From: JAMBLL01 sp964387145
Lineage (GTDB): Bacteria; Actinomycetota; Acidimicrobiia; Spongiisociales; UBA5794
DNA length: 22,185 nucleotides
Direction: 5' to 3'
Assembly (NCBI GenBank): GCA_964387145.1
Contig: CAYLVM010000031.1
Coordinates: 1-22,185 of the forward strand
Below, piece after piece: positions 1 to 7,909 of this stretch (position 1 is its first letter; each line of letters begins with the position of its first letter). Below the pieces are notes generated by a model. That model saw nothing but the letters and a program-made list of their open reading frames with translations, searched no databases and was not told where the DNA came from. Both the position numbers and the translations under genes were made by a program.

Positions 1-820
1 GTGCCTGCCTCGAACTTGTGCGGTACCGGTGCCCACGTCGAGGTCTGGCGGTCGACCATGTTGATCATCTCGCCGCCACCTTCGGTCGGTTCCATCTCTT
101 CGAGCCGCTCAGACTTTCCCCACAATGCCCCGATCCCGGTCGGCCCGAGCATCTTGTGAGCTGAGAACGCCATGAAGTCCACGTCGATCTGTGTGACATC
201 GACGGGGGAGTGGGGGACGAGCTGCGCGGCATCGAGCACGATGAGCGCCCCGACGGACCGTGCAGCCTTCGAGAGTACGTCGATGGGGCCGAGCGCCCCC
301 GTCACGTTGGACATCCCTGAGAAGGCGACGACTTTGACGCGTTCGTCGAGCACCCCTTCAAGGTCCGAGGTGTCCACGGTGTAGTCGTCGGTGAGTTCGA
401 GGTAGACGAGCTCGGCGCCGGTGTGGCGTGCGATGATCTGCCACGGGACGAGGTTGGCGTGATGTTCGGCGATCGTCACGAGAATACGGTCACCCTCACC
501 GAGGTGGTCGAGGCCCCATCCATAGGCGATGTGGTTGATCGCCGTTGTGGTCCCCCTCGTGAACACCGTCTGGGCAGCCTGGGCACCGATGAACGATGCG
601 ACTTTGACCCTTGCACCTTCGTACATCTCGGTCGCCTCGCTCGACAGCGTGTGGGCTCCCCGGTGGACGTTGGCGTTCGAGTTGCGGTAGTAGCGGTCCA
701 TGGCATCGAGGACGGAGACGGGCTTCTGTGTCGTTGCTGCCGAGTCGAGGTAGACGAGCTTGTGTCCGTTGACCTCGCGAGACAGGATCGGGAAGTCTGC
801 GCGGAGGGAGCGCAGATCGC

Positions 821-824
<4 letters not shown>
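1..824 (-). CDS. sufS: SufS-type cysteine desulfurase (3' end lies outside the window)
   Basis: PLP-dependent group II cysteine desulfurase that removes sulfur from cysteine for Fe-S cluster assembly. The first 274 codons are present. The GTG start at 824 overlaps the sufC stop codon (GTGA), and the next codons give an N-terminus typical of SufS (VSDLRSLRADFPILSREVNG). Visible family marks are YLDSAATTQKP near residues 25-35, ANVHRGAH at 51-58, AEHHANLVPW at 119-128 with the PLP-stacking His, DAAQLVPHSPVDV at 198-210, and the PLP lysine K224 in FSAHKMLGPTG. The active-site Cys loop lies in the missing C-terminal part, so catalytic completeness cannot be judged. The overlap with sufC implies translational coupling; a sufU-like gene may follow outside the window. 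Confidence 0.93.
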
Positions 825-1591
<767 letters not shown>

Positions 1592-1598
1592 GGCCATG

Positions 1599-1604
1599 AG
1601 TGTA
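1599..1604 (-). promoter_or_regulatory. -10 box (TACACT) of a leaderless sufC promoter
   Basis: On the minus strand TACACT matches the TAnnnT actinobacterial -10 pattern and lies 7 nt before ATG 1591. The predicted transcription start therefore coincides with the start codon. No convincing -35 is visible. Confidence 0.5.
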
Positions 1605-1662
1605 ATGCCCGAAGGGGTCGTAGTTCATGGGTACGATCCCCGGCTTTGGGGACGTGGCGATG

Positions 1663-2592
1663 TCAACGAAGCGCCGTAAAGAGGAACTCCATCTGGTCGA
1701 GGTCGATCTCGTCGAGTGGCGATATGTCCTGGACGTAGAACCGGCCGACACCCCACGACGCCATCTGTTCGATCGCCGTGCGCGCTTGGTCCGGTGTGCC
1801 GTGGGGGACCGATCGCTCATCGAGGAACGCCGCGTACTGTTCCGGCGTCATGTCCCGTTTCGCTCCACGCTCTGAGAGGGCTGTGGCATGCTCCGCTTCG
1901 GTCGCGTAGATGAAGCTCGGTCCTGCGAATGAGATGAGGATCTTGTCCGGGCTTCGCCCTGCCGTCGTTGCAGCCTCGCGCATGACGGTGAGGCGCTGCT
2001 CGAGCGTGTTGCGGTCGGTGACGAACATGTTGTACTCGTCCGCGTACATGCCTGCAAGGCGCGGCGTCTTTGTTGGTCCTCCGCCACCGACGACGATCCG
2101 CAGTCCGCGTGATGCCTTCGGCGACACGGCGGGGGCGTTGAGGGAGTAGTGGTTGCCGGCGAAGCTCCCTCCTCCGTCAAAGATGGTCCGAATGTAGGCG
2201 AGGGAGTCTTCGAGACGTTCGAACCGCTCGGCGAGGGGTGGAAGGTCGAGGCCGAAGGCTTCGTGCTCCGACTCCATCCATCCGGTGCCGACGCCGAGCG
2301 TGAAGCGGCCGCGGGAGATCTCGTCGAGTGTCGTTGCCGACTTCGCCATGATGGCGGGGTGCCGAAAGGTGATGGGAGACACGAGGGTTGCCAGGCGGAT
2401 CGTCTCGGTCTCGGCGGCAACACCGCCGAGAGACACCAGGGCGTCGGTCGTGTGCGCCGAGTGCTCCATGTGGAGGTAGTGGTCCGAGCGTGCGAACACA
2501 TCGAGGCCGAAGCGTTCCGCCCACTGGGCCAACTCGACGAGGCGCCGGTAGGAGCCTCCCATCTGTGGCTCGACGAACAGTCCAAGTTCCAC
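1663..2592 (-). CDS. LLM-class flavin/F420-dependent oxidoreductase
   Basis: Luciferase-like monooxygenase fold enzyme of 309 residues, resembling the 'probable F420-dependent oxidoreductase' group common in actinobacteria. Substrate and cofactor (F420 or FMN) cannot be told from sequence. Seen: N-terminal beta-strand GLFVEPQMGG, then AERFGLDVFARSDHY, LATLVSPITFRHPA, the family-typical GRFTLGVGTGW, EAFGLDLPPLAERFERLEDSL and GLRIVVGGGGP. The frame stays open further upstream into the MBL gene. GTG 2592 is the start because a strong GAGGAGG lies about 5 nt before it and the encoded N-terminus matches the family. It is the last gene of the operon that begins with the DsbB-like gene; only 13 bases separate it from the MBL stop. 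Confidence 0.88.
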   Translation of the reverse strand: MELGLFVEPQMGGSYRRLVELAQWAERFGLDVFARSDHYLHMEHSAHTTDALVSLGGVAAETETIRLATLVSPITFRHPAIMAKSATTLDEISRGRFTLGVGTGWMESEHEAFGLDLPPLAERFERLEDSLAYIRTIFDGGGSFAGNHYSLNAPAVSPKASRGLRIVVGGGGPTKTPRLAGMYADEYNMFVTDRNTLEQRLTVMREAATTAGRSPDKILISFAGPSFIYATEAEHATALSERGAKRDMTPEQYAAFLDERSVPHGTPDQARTAIEQMASWGVGRFYVQDISPLDEIDLDQMEFLFTALR

Positions 2593-2605
2593 GATGTCCT
2601 CCTCG

Positions 2606-3211
2606 CTACCAGCCGCGCTCGATCCACGCAGCGAGCTGGGGTCGTTCGGTTCCAATTGTGGTCGAGTCGCCGTGGCCGGGGAGCACGAGCGTGTCGTCGG
2701 GGAGCACGAAGAGTTGGTTCTCGATCGACTCGATGATCGTCGTGAACGAGCTGTGGTCGAAGCGCGTCGCACCGGGACCACCGGGGAAGAGCGTGTCGCC
2801 GGTGAGGACGACACCGTTGATCGCCAAGCACACCGAACCGGGAGTGTGTCCGGGCGTGTGCAGGACGGTGGCCACCGTGTTTCCGATCGTGAGCGTGCCG
2901 GGGACGATGTCCACGTCGATGACCTTCTCTGCGATCTCGCCGTCGAGAGGGTGCAGCATGAAGGGCACACCGAGGGCCCGTGTCACCTCTGGGATCGCCT
3001 GGTGGTGATCCCAGTGGCCGTGGGTAGTGAACACACCGAGCAGCGGTGCGTCCCCGACGAACTCGATGAGAGCCGGCGCATCGTCGGGCGCATCGACCAG
3101 GAGAGCGTCTCCGGTCGCCGAGTCCTCGACCAGGTACGCGTTGTTGTCGAGCTGTCCGACGACAACGCGTGTGATGGTGAATCCGTCACCTTTGAACACG
3201 TCGTAGCGCAT
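2606..3211 (-). CDS. MBL-fold (glyoxalase II-like) metallohydrolase
   Basis: A 201-residue metallo-beta-lactamase fold hydrolase. The metal ligands are visible: THGHWDHH (H64, H66, D68, H69), HTPGHTPGS (H122), GDTLFPGG (D139) and LPGHGD (H180). The compact length and the HTPGHTPG and GDTLF motifs match the glyoxalase II/persulfide dioxygenase-like branch. Candidate substrates are thioesters of low-molecular-weight thiols, but this is not proven. ATG 3211 lies 3 bases after the TlpA-like stop, so the gene is co-transcribed with the disulfide oxidoreductase genes upstream and the LLM gene downstream. This context suggests thiol metabolism. Confidence 0.88.
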   Translation of the reverse strand: MRYDVFKGDGFTITRVVVGQLDNNAYLVEDSATGDALLVDAPDDAPALIEFVGDAPLLGVFTTHGHWDHHQAIPEVTRALGVPFMLHPLDGEIAEKVIDVDIVPGTLTIGNTVATVLHTPGHTPGSVCLAINGVVLTGDTLFPGGPGATRFDHSSFTTIIESIENQLFVLPDDTLVLPGHGDSTTIGTERPQLAAWIERGW

Positions 3212-3214
3212 CGG

Positions 3215-3835
3215 TCAGTTCAACGACTCGAGGATGGAGACGAGTTCGTCCGTGGAGATCTGACCGGCGACCCTCAGAGCAACGGTTCCATCGGAGTTCG
3301 TGAACACCCAGTACGGAAACCCTCCCCCGCCGAACGCCTTATGTGCCGATCCGGCCTGGTCGTCCCGGATCACCGGAACCGTCCAGCCTTCACGTTCGAG
3401 CCAGGCCGATGGGGGGTAGTTCGGGCGACCGGAGTTGACCGCAGTGGTCACCGAGTACAGGTCGACCCCCTCGACGCTTCCACCGGCATCGAGCCACGTC
3501 TGGACCTTTGGAACCTCCTGCTGACAGTTGCCGCACCAGTGGGCGAGGAACACGATGCCCTTGGCTCTGCCGTCATTCTCGAACACGACGGGGTTGTCCG
3601 AGAAATCGACTCCGCTGATCGACGGAGCGGCGAGGCCCGTCACCGACGTGTCCATACGTACTTCCGATGGCATCGGAGGTAGAGCGGCGCCTTCGAGCAC
3701 CGGCTCGCCGAACTCTGAACCCCCGAGCTGTTCGCCGCCACTGAACACAACGGCGACGAGCAGGAGCACGACGGCCCCGCCGACGACGGCGAGAATGATG
3801 GGGGTCTTACTCTTCGATGATCCGTTCGAACTCAT
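3215..3835 (-). CDS. membrane-anchored TlpA/thioredoxin-like protein
   Basis: A 206-residue extracytoplasmic thioredoxin-fold protein. Residues 1-10 are polar and basic, 11-31 form one hydrophobic anchor, and residues about 32-65 form a linker. The thioredoxin domain holds FLAHWCGNC with active cysteines C101 and C104. The conserved cis-Pro region is seen as GGFPYWVF. The CGNC motif suits a thiol-disulfide oxidoreductase. Its ATG overlaps the stop of the DsbB-like gene (ATGA), so this is a translationally coupled partner. The likely role is as the soluble oxidase that DsbB reoxidises, or as a reductase. Direction of electron flow is inferred from the neighbour only. Confidence 0.9.
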   Translation of the reverse strand: MSSNGSSKSKTPIILAVVGGAVVLLLVAVVFSGGEQLGGSEFGEPVLEGAALPPMPSEVRMDTSVTGLAAPSISGVDFSDNPVVFENDGRAKGIVFLAHWCGNCQQEVPKVQTWLDAGGSVEGVDLYSVTTAVNSGRPNYPPSAWLEREGWTVPVIRDDQAGSAHKAFGGGGFPYWVFTNSDGTVALRVAGQISTDELVSILESLN

Positions 3836-4413
3836 CTGGTTGTCTCCTCGAGTGTTTCGGAATCATGGGTATCTGAGATCGGTCGAAGCTCATTCGTGCG
3901 GTCCGCCCACAGCAGGGCGAGGACGAGGAGGAACGCCGAGAGTGCCATGTAGGGGATCGTGGCGAACCCGAACACCATGATGTACGGGGCGCTGCATGGT
4001 GGCCCGACCGCAGCGCACGCGCCGGAGTCCAGCGTTGGGAACGCCTGGAGGGTGCGGTGCCAGAACGCGATCACTGCTCCGATCGTTGCGAGCGTTGCGG
4101 CATAGAGGCGGACCTTGTGATCTCTGCGGACTGCAGCCATCAGGAGGATCAGAGCTGCCGGGTACATGGCGATGCGCTGGTACCAGCACAGCTTGCACGG
4201 GATCAGATGGACGATCTCAGAGAGGTAGAGGCTACCGAGCGTCGCGAAGAGCGCGATGGCGCCGGCGAACCACAGAGTCGTGCCTCGAAGGAACTCGAAC
4301 GGGCTGACCTTCTTCGACCGACCGACCACAGCAAGAACGATGATCCCCACGGTTGCGATGTTCGCAGCGATGGCTGCGAGAGCGAAGAATGTTCGCATGG
4401 TTTCGAACGGCAT
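3832..4413 (-). CDS. DsbB/BdbC-like disulfide bond formation membrane protein
   Basis: A 193-residue membrane protein of the DsbB family, which reoxidises a thioredoxin-fold oxidase and passes electrons to quinone. The first cysteine pair is in IPCKLCWYQR (C73, C76), a DsbB hallmark. The second pair is C133 and C140 in the following external loop. Hydrophobic segments lie at about 7-30, 46-66, 79-95, 102-119 and 144-170, one more at the N-terminus than the four of E. coli DsbB. ATG 4413 has AGGAGG a few bases upstream. It heads the operon that also contains the TlpA-like, MBL and LLM genes. Confidence 0.92.
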   Translation of the reverse strand: MPFETMRTFFALAAIAANIATVGIIVLAVVGRSKKVSPFEFLRGTTLWFAGAIALFATLGSLYLSEIVHLIPCKLCWYQRIAMYPAALILLMAAVRRDHKVRLYAATLATIGAVIAFWHRTLQAFPTLDSGACAAVGPPCSAPYIMVFGFATIPYMALSAFLLVLALLWADRTNELRPISDTHDSETLEETTR

Positions 4414-4437
4414 ACAGCCTCCTGGTGCCTCTTATGA

Positions 4438-4443
4438 AACGTA
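4438..4443 (-). promoter_or_regulatory. candidate -10 box (TACGTT) of the dsbB operon
   Basis: TACGTT on the minus strand lies 24 bases before ATG 4413, leaving room for a short leader with the AGGAGG ribosome site. It matches TAnnnT. No clear -35 is visible. Confidence 0.35.
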
Positions 4444-4454
4444 AGCGATTCACG

Positions 4455-4466
4455 AGTCATCTGACT
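4455..4466. promoter_or_regulatory. short inverted repeat between divergent genes
   Basis: AGTCA and TGACT arms (5 bp, perfect) are separated by TC. The site lies in the -35 region of the dsbB promoter and upstream of the divergent gene at 4516, a position suitable for a regulator. The short length means chance is possible. Confidence 0.2.
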
Positions 4467-4502
4467 ACACAGAAGCCTAAACGAATGTGGCGCCACCGCA
4501 TC

Positions 4503-4508
4503 TACGCT
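4503..4508 (+). promoter_or_regulatory. -10 box (TACGCT) of a leaderless gene
   Basis: TACGCT is followed by 7 bases and then the GTG start at 4516. No Shine-Dalgarno is present, so the transcript probably starts at the start codon. Confidence 0.45.
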
Positions 4509-4515
4509 TCCCCCT

Positions 4516-4932
4516 GTGAACGGTCCCTTGTTCTTTGCGGTCATGATCGGCGTCGTCCTGGCGTTCGGCATCGCCATGTTCTGGCAGGAGTCGAAGCGGA
4601 TGTCGAGTCGCGAGACGATCTACGGCGTCGAGGACTCGATCGAGTTCATCTGGGACGGCTTCGGTGACGACCGTCACGATCTGACCAAAGGCGACGTTCG
4701 CCGCATTCTCGAGTGGGAGATGCATTACCTCCAGCAACCCGATCTGTGGAGGGACGACGGGCCACCTGTGATCGGTGGTGGTCCGGCAGCGGCGTACGCG
4801 CAGGAGAAGTCGCTCGAGTCAGGGTACGCCTATCAGCCAGACCAGATCTACGCGGTTCTCGATCTTCAGGCAGCCTACCTTCAGGCGATCGGCGCCATCG
4901 GCGAGCCTGCGGATACCAACGACCTTCCCTGA
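4516..4932 (+). CDS. small single-TM membrane protein of unknown function
   Basis: A 138-residue protein that I do not recognise. Residues 4-23 form a hydrophobic segment that probably anchors it, with the rest soluble and acidic. The soluble part contains SIEFIWDGFGDDRHDL and WEMHYLQQPDLW. It lacks cysteines and any enzyme motif I can name. The GTG start at 4516 is chosen because a TACGCT box sits 7 nt upstream; the next candidate, ATG 4543, would cut into the hydrophobic segment. It is divergent from the dsbB operon and 60 bases before the lipoprotein gene on the same strand. Confidence 0.75.
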   Translation: MNGPLFFAVMIGVVLAFGIAMFWQESKRMSSRETIYGVEDSIEFIWDGFGDDRHDLTKGDVRRILEWEMHYLQQPDLWRDDGPPVIGGGPAAAYAQEKSLESGYAYQPDQIYAVLDLQAAYLQAIGAIGEPADTNDLP

Positions 4933-4957
4933 GCGTTCGCTATGGATCACTCGCCCA

Positions 4958-4963
4958 TACAAT
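4958..4963 (+). promoter_or_regulatory. -10 box (TACAAT) of the lipoprotein gene
   Basis: TACAAT matches the consensus in five of six positions and lies 30 bases before ATG 4993, giving a leader with GGAGG. A partial -35 (TTCGCT, 4936-4941) is weak. Confidence 0.45.
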
Positions 4964-4992
4964 CGCGGCGTTCGCCCGTGCGGAGGCACCAC

Positions 4993-5445
4993 ATGAGAAC
5001 TCGTCGAATCCTCGTTGCGCTCGTCGCGGTCATAGCGCTCGTCGCTGCCGCGTGCAGCAGCTCGACACCAGCGAGCGTCTCACAGACGGCCGACGAGACG
5101 ACGACCACGATCGAACTCCCCGATCTCGAGTTCGGCAGGGGTGTGATGCCGGTGAGCGTTCCCGAGGCTTGGCCGATGCCAGAGCAGGCGGTCATCGGCT
5201 CCACGATGATCGATGGTGTCAACGGCCGAACCGAAGTCGTCGCCACATTCCCTGCGACGGTCGATGAGGTCGTGGCCTACTACACGACCAATCTTCCCGT
5301 CGTGGGATTCACGATCATCAAGTCCGAGGGCAGTGACGGCGCGTGGGTGATCGAGTTCACCGGCCAAGGTGTCACGGGTACCGCGACGCTCCAGATCATC
5401 GGTTCGGGTGTCAGCGCAGGGACGTTCGAGTTCACCACCGGGTGA
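4993..5445 (+). CDS. putative secreted lipoprotein of unknown function
   Basis: A 150-residue protein with a lipoprotein signal: basic MRTRR, a hydrophobic stretch LVALVAVIALVAAA, then the lipobox Cys at residue 20 followed by SSST. A short Thr-rich linker leads to a globular domain of about 110 residues with alternating beta-type segments (TMIDGVNGRTEVVATFPATV, VVAYYTTNLPVVGF). The domain fold is not recognised. ATG 4993 is preceded by GGAGG at 6 nt spacing, so the in-frame upstream ATG at 4942 is rejected. It is expected on the outer face of the membrane. Confidence 0.85.
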   Translation: MRTRRILVALVAVIALVAAACSSSTPASVSQTADETTTTIELPDLEFGRGVMPVSVPEAWPMPEQAVIGSTMIDGVNGRTEVVATFPATVDEVVAYYTTNLPVVGFTIIKSEGSDGAWVIEFTGQGVTGTATLQIIGSGVSAGTFEFTTG

Positions 5446-5450
5446 TGCGC

Positions 5451-5456
5451 TAGATT
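5451..5456 (+). promoter_or_regulatory. candidate -10 box (TAGATT)
   Basis: TAGATT begins 6 bases after the lipoprotein stop and lies 22 bases before ATG 5478. A GAGAGGCGG ribosome site follows it, consistent with a separate promoter for the small protein. Confidence 0.35.
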
Positions 5457-5477
5457 CGTCTCTGAGAGGCGGAATCC

Positions 5478-5681
5478 ATGGCCAGATTGGCACGATTCGA
5501 AGAGCATCGATTCATCGGAACTCGTGACGACATGCGTGTGTTCGACGCAGACGACGATGCCCAGTTCGAAGTCCTTTCCGCCCGCGTCACAGCCAATGAC
5601 CTCATGGTTTCGAGGGGGCTTCAGACGTTCGCTCCCGACTCTCTCGCCCAGGCACGGAACCAGGGTTTCCGACCCGTCTAG
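5478..5681 (+). CDS. small 67-residue protein of unknown function
   Basis: A soluble, charged protein of 67 residues with acidic DADDDAQFEV in the middle, no cysteine and no membrane segment. I do not recognise the family. Support for coding: own TAGATT -10 and GAGAGGCGG ribosome site, mostly G/C third positions, and a stop that meets the stop of the facing hydrolase gene within a CTAG, a tail-to-tail arrangement seen elsewhere in this window. Confidence 0.65.
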   Translation: MARLARFEEHRFIGTRDDMRVFDADDDAQFEVLSARVTANDLMVSRGLQTFAPDSLAQARNQGFRPV

Positions 5682-6295
5682 GACTCGATCACAGCCAACA
5701 CGTCGTCGGCAAGCTGGTCGTGTTTGAAGAGGAAGAAGTGATCTGCACCCGGGTAGATCGCGATCGCAGCACCGATCGAGGAGGCGTATACCTCGAGATC
5801 AGCGGCCGCAACGAACTGGTCACGCGCCCCGATGATGAACTTTCTCGTTGCCGGTGTGAGGCTCGAGGGGTCGGGCAACGGTGGTGATAGCGGGCTTGTG
5901 ACCGGTGGGGCGATTCCGACGTATGGGACGCCGGAACGCGATACGGCTTGCCAGTTGAGCGCCGTTGCCGCACCGAAGGACCAGCCGGCGATGCCGGCGA
6001 GCGGCTCATCGAGCGCAGCGGCGAACGTCGCTGCTGCAGCGACATCGGCAAGTTCGTCGACCCCGCCACCGAACGTCCCCGTCGATTCGCCGACGCCGCG
6101 GAAGTTGAATCGGAGGGTGCGGTACCCCGCAGCGACGGCCCGCTTTGCAATGGTGACGAGAATCGGTGCGCGCATGGTGCCACCGTGTTGAGGGTGTGGG
6201 TGACAGAGGATCAGTGTTCCTCGGACATCATCGGGCGTATCAATGAGCGCCTCGAGCGTGACGCCGTCGTCTGTGTGCAGCCTCGTCGTGGTCAC
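5678..6295 (-). CDS. alpha/beta hydrolase (dienelactone hydrolase/esterase-like)
   Basis: A 205-residue cytoplasmic alpha/beta hydrolase of unknown substrate. Seen from GTG 6295: oxyanion region LCHPHPQHGGTM at residues 30-41, RFNFRGVGES at 62-71, nucleophile elbow GWSFG with Ser106, and likely acid and base D159 (GARDQF) and H186 (GADHFF). The short form with HPHPQHGG matches the small bacterial 'KANL3/Tex30-like or dienelactone hydrolase-like' proteins. GTG 6295 overlaps the stop of the 28-codon ORF upstream (GTGA), which decides the start over longer in-frame extensions. The 3' end overlaps the facing small gene by 4 bases. Confidence 0.87.
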   Translation of the reverse strand: MTTTRLHTDDGVTLEALIDTPDDVRGTLILCHPHPQHGGTMRAPILVTIAKRAVAAGYRTLRFNFRGVGESTGTFGGGVDELADVAAAATFAAALDEPLAGIAGWSFGAATALNWQAVSRSGVPYVGIAPPVTSPLSPPLPDPSSLTPATRKFIIGARDQFVAAADLEVYASSIGAAIAIYPGADHFFLFKHDQLADDVLAVIES

Positions 6296-6378
6296 AACGT
6301 GGTGAACCACACAGCGGTCGCAGCCAGGATCAGAAGGCCTGCCGAGAGCGATGCCAGGATGAGGTAGCGGGTCTGCAC
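6292..6378 (-). CDS. 28-residue hydrophobic mini-protein (candidate)
   Basis: VQTRYL is followed by one hydrophobic helix rich in Leu and Ala, ending in WFTTL. It could be a one-TM micro-protein or a leader that couples translation of the hydrolase. Support: a TACCCT box 6 nt before GTG 6378 (leaderless layout as in other genes here) and a GTGA overlap with the hydrolase start. Its existence as a stable protein is inferred; conservation is unknown. Confidence 0.4.
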   Translation of the reverse strand: MQTRYLILASLSAGLLILAATAVWFTTL

Positions 6379-6384
6379 GCGGCA

Positions 6385-6390
6385 AGGGTA
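6385..6390 (-). promoter_or_regulatory. -10 box (TACCCT) for the mini-ORF/hydrolase unit
   Basis: TACCCT on the minus strand lies 6 nt before GTG 6378. It is divergent from the lpd promoter. Confidence 0.4.
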
Positions 6391-6431
6391 TCGGACATGG
6401 ATGGCTTGGGGACTGACTTGCTTGGCACCGC

Positions 6432-6437
6432 TAACCT
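6432..6437 (+). promoter_or_regulatory. -10 box (TAACCT) of the lpd operon
   Basis: TAACCT lies 38 bases before ATG 6476. This leaves a leader of about 30 bases that contains GGGAG upstream of the start. The -35 is not obvious. Confidence 0.4.
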
Positions 6438-6475
6438 TGCACCATCGACTGCACGTCTTGGGAGCGACTACCTCT

Positions 6476-7849
6476 ATGTACGACATCGCCATCATCGGCG
6501 GAGGGCCCGGCGGCTACGCCTCTGCGCTCTACGCACACAACTTCGGACTCTCGGTAGCGCTCATCGAGAAGGGCCGGGTCGGCGGCACCTGCCTGCTGCG
6601 GGGGTGCATTCCTGCAAAAGCATGGATCGAGTCTGCCCACGTGTTCTCCACCGTTGCCGGTGCAGCCGAGTTCGGCGTCGAGACGTCCGAGCCGACCTTC
6701 GTGTGGCCAACCGCGCTTGCCCGCAAGCAGAAGGTCGTCGAGCTGCTCGTCAAGGGCCTCACCGGAACACTCAAGGCCCGCGGCGTCGAGATCATCGACG
6801 GCCACGGGAGGATTACCGGGCCGGGAACCGTCTCCGTCGAGACATCCGACGGATCGACTTCTCAGATCGAGGCACGTGCGATCATCGTCGCAACGGGGTC
6901 CGAGCCGTCGAGCATCCCCGGATATGAGGTCGACGGTGAGCGGATCGTGTTCTCCGACCACGCCCTGGATTGGGCGGAGCAGCCTGCCAGCGTCGCTGTG
7001 GTCGGTGGCGGCGTCATTGGGTGTGAGTTCGCATCGTTCCTTGCCGAGATCGGCACCGATGTCCACATCTTCGAGATGGAAGACCAGCTGGTTCCAGGCA
7101 TGGAACCTGAGGCAGCCAAGATCCTGGCGCGGGCGTTCAGGCGGCGCAAGATCGCGATGCATCTCGGTGTCGCCGTCGGTGCGCCACAGGTCGGTGAGTC
7201 GTCGATCGTTGTGCCGTACGGTGACGACTCGGTCGAGGTCGACGTCGTTCTGATGGCCGTCGGGCGCAGACCGGTGACGTCCGATTGTGGTCTCGACGCC
7301 GTGGGCCTCAGCACCGACCGAGGTTTCCTCAGTGTCGACACCGCGTCGATGCGCACGGCAGCCGATGGTATCTATGCGGTCGGGGACATCGTTGCAGGCA
7401 CGCCACAACTCGCACACGTAGCGTTCGCGGAGGCCATCGCCGCCGTGACCCACATCGCGACCGGAGAGGTCGCAGGCGTCGACTACAACGCCATCCCGAT
7501 GGTCGTCTACACGCACCCCGAGATCGGGTCGGTCGGGCGTACCGAAGCCGTAGCGACGTCCGACGGGTTCTCCGTGGAGGTCACCGAGCACGGTATGCGC
7601 GGTATCGGACGGGCCATCATCCAGAACGACGTCGGTGGCACCGTCAAGATCGTCTCACAGGTCGACGGGCCGATCCTGGGCGCCACCGTGGTCGGGCCCG
7701 GTGCAGGCGAACTCATCCATGAGCTCATGTACGCCGTTGGATGGGAGGCACTGCCGTCAGAGGCAGCCGCGTTCATCCACGCACACCCAACGATCGCCGA
7801 AGCGATCGGCGAGACCCTTCTCGCAGCTGCAGGCAAGCCGCTGCACTAG
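6476..7849 (+). CDS. lpd: dihydrolipoamide dehydrogenase (E3)
   Basis: A 457-residue flavoprotein that reoxidises dihydrolipoyl groups of 2-oxoacid dehydrogenase complexes with NAD+. FAD-binding GGGPGGYASALYA starts at residue 8 and the redox disulfide is C39/C44 in GGTCLLRGCIPAKA. The NAD-binding VVGGGVIGCEFASFLAEIG, the second FAD motif YAVGDI and the C-terminal HAHPTIAEAIGE with the catalytic His-Glu pair are all present. ATG 6476 gives the exact family N-terminus (MYDIAIIGGG) with GGGAG upstream; the longer in-frame start at 6401 would add a non-homologous tail containing the promoter box. First gene of the E3-E2-LipBA-M24 operon. Confidence 0.95.
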   Translation: MYDIAIIGGGPGGYASALYAHNFGLSVALIEKGRVGGTCLLRGCIPAKAWIESAHVFSTVAGAAEFGVETSEPTFVWPTALARKQKVVELLVKGLTGTLKARGVEIIDGHGRITGPGTVSVETSDGSTSQIEARAIIVATGSEPSSIPGYEVDGERIVFSDHALDWAEQPASVAVVGGGVIGCEFASFLAEIGTDVHIFEMEDQLVPGMEPEAAKILARAFRRRKIAMHLGVAVGAPQVGESSIVVPYGDDSVEVDVVLMAVGRRPVTSDCGLDAVGLSTDRGFLSVDTASMRTAADGIYAVGDIVAGTPQLAHVAFAEAIAAVTHIATGEVAGVDYNAIPMVVYTHPEIGSVGRTEAVATSDGFSVEVTEHGMRGIGRAIIQNDVGGTVKIVSQVDGPILGATVVGPGAGELIHELMYAVGWEALPSEAAAFIHAHPTIAEAIGETLLAAAGKPLH

Positions 7850-7909
7850 AACGAACACACGAGAACACGGCGCCTGCCTCACCGGGCGGCGCACACAAGG
7901 AGCGAAGCC

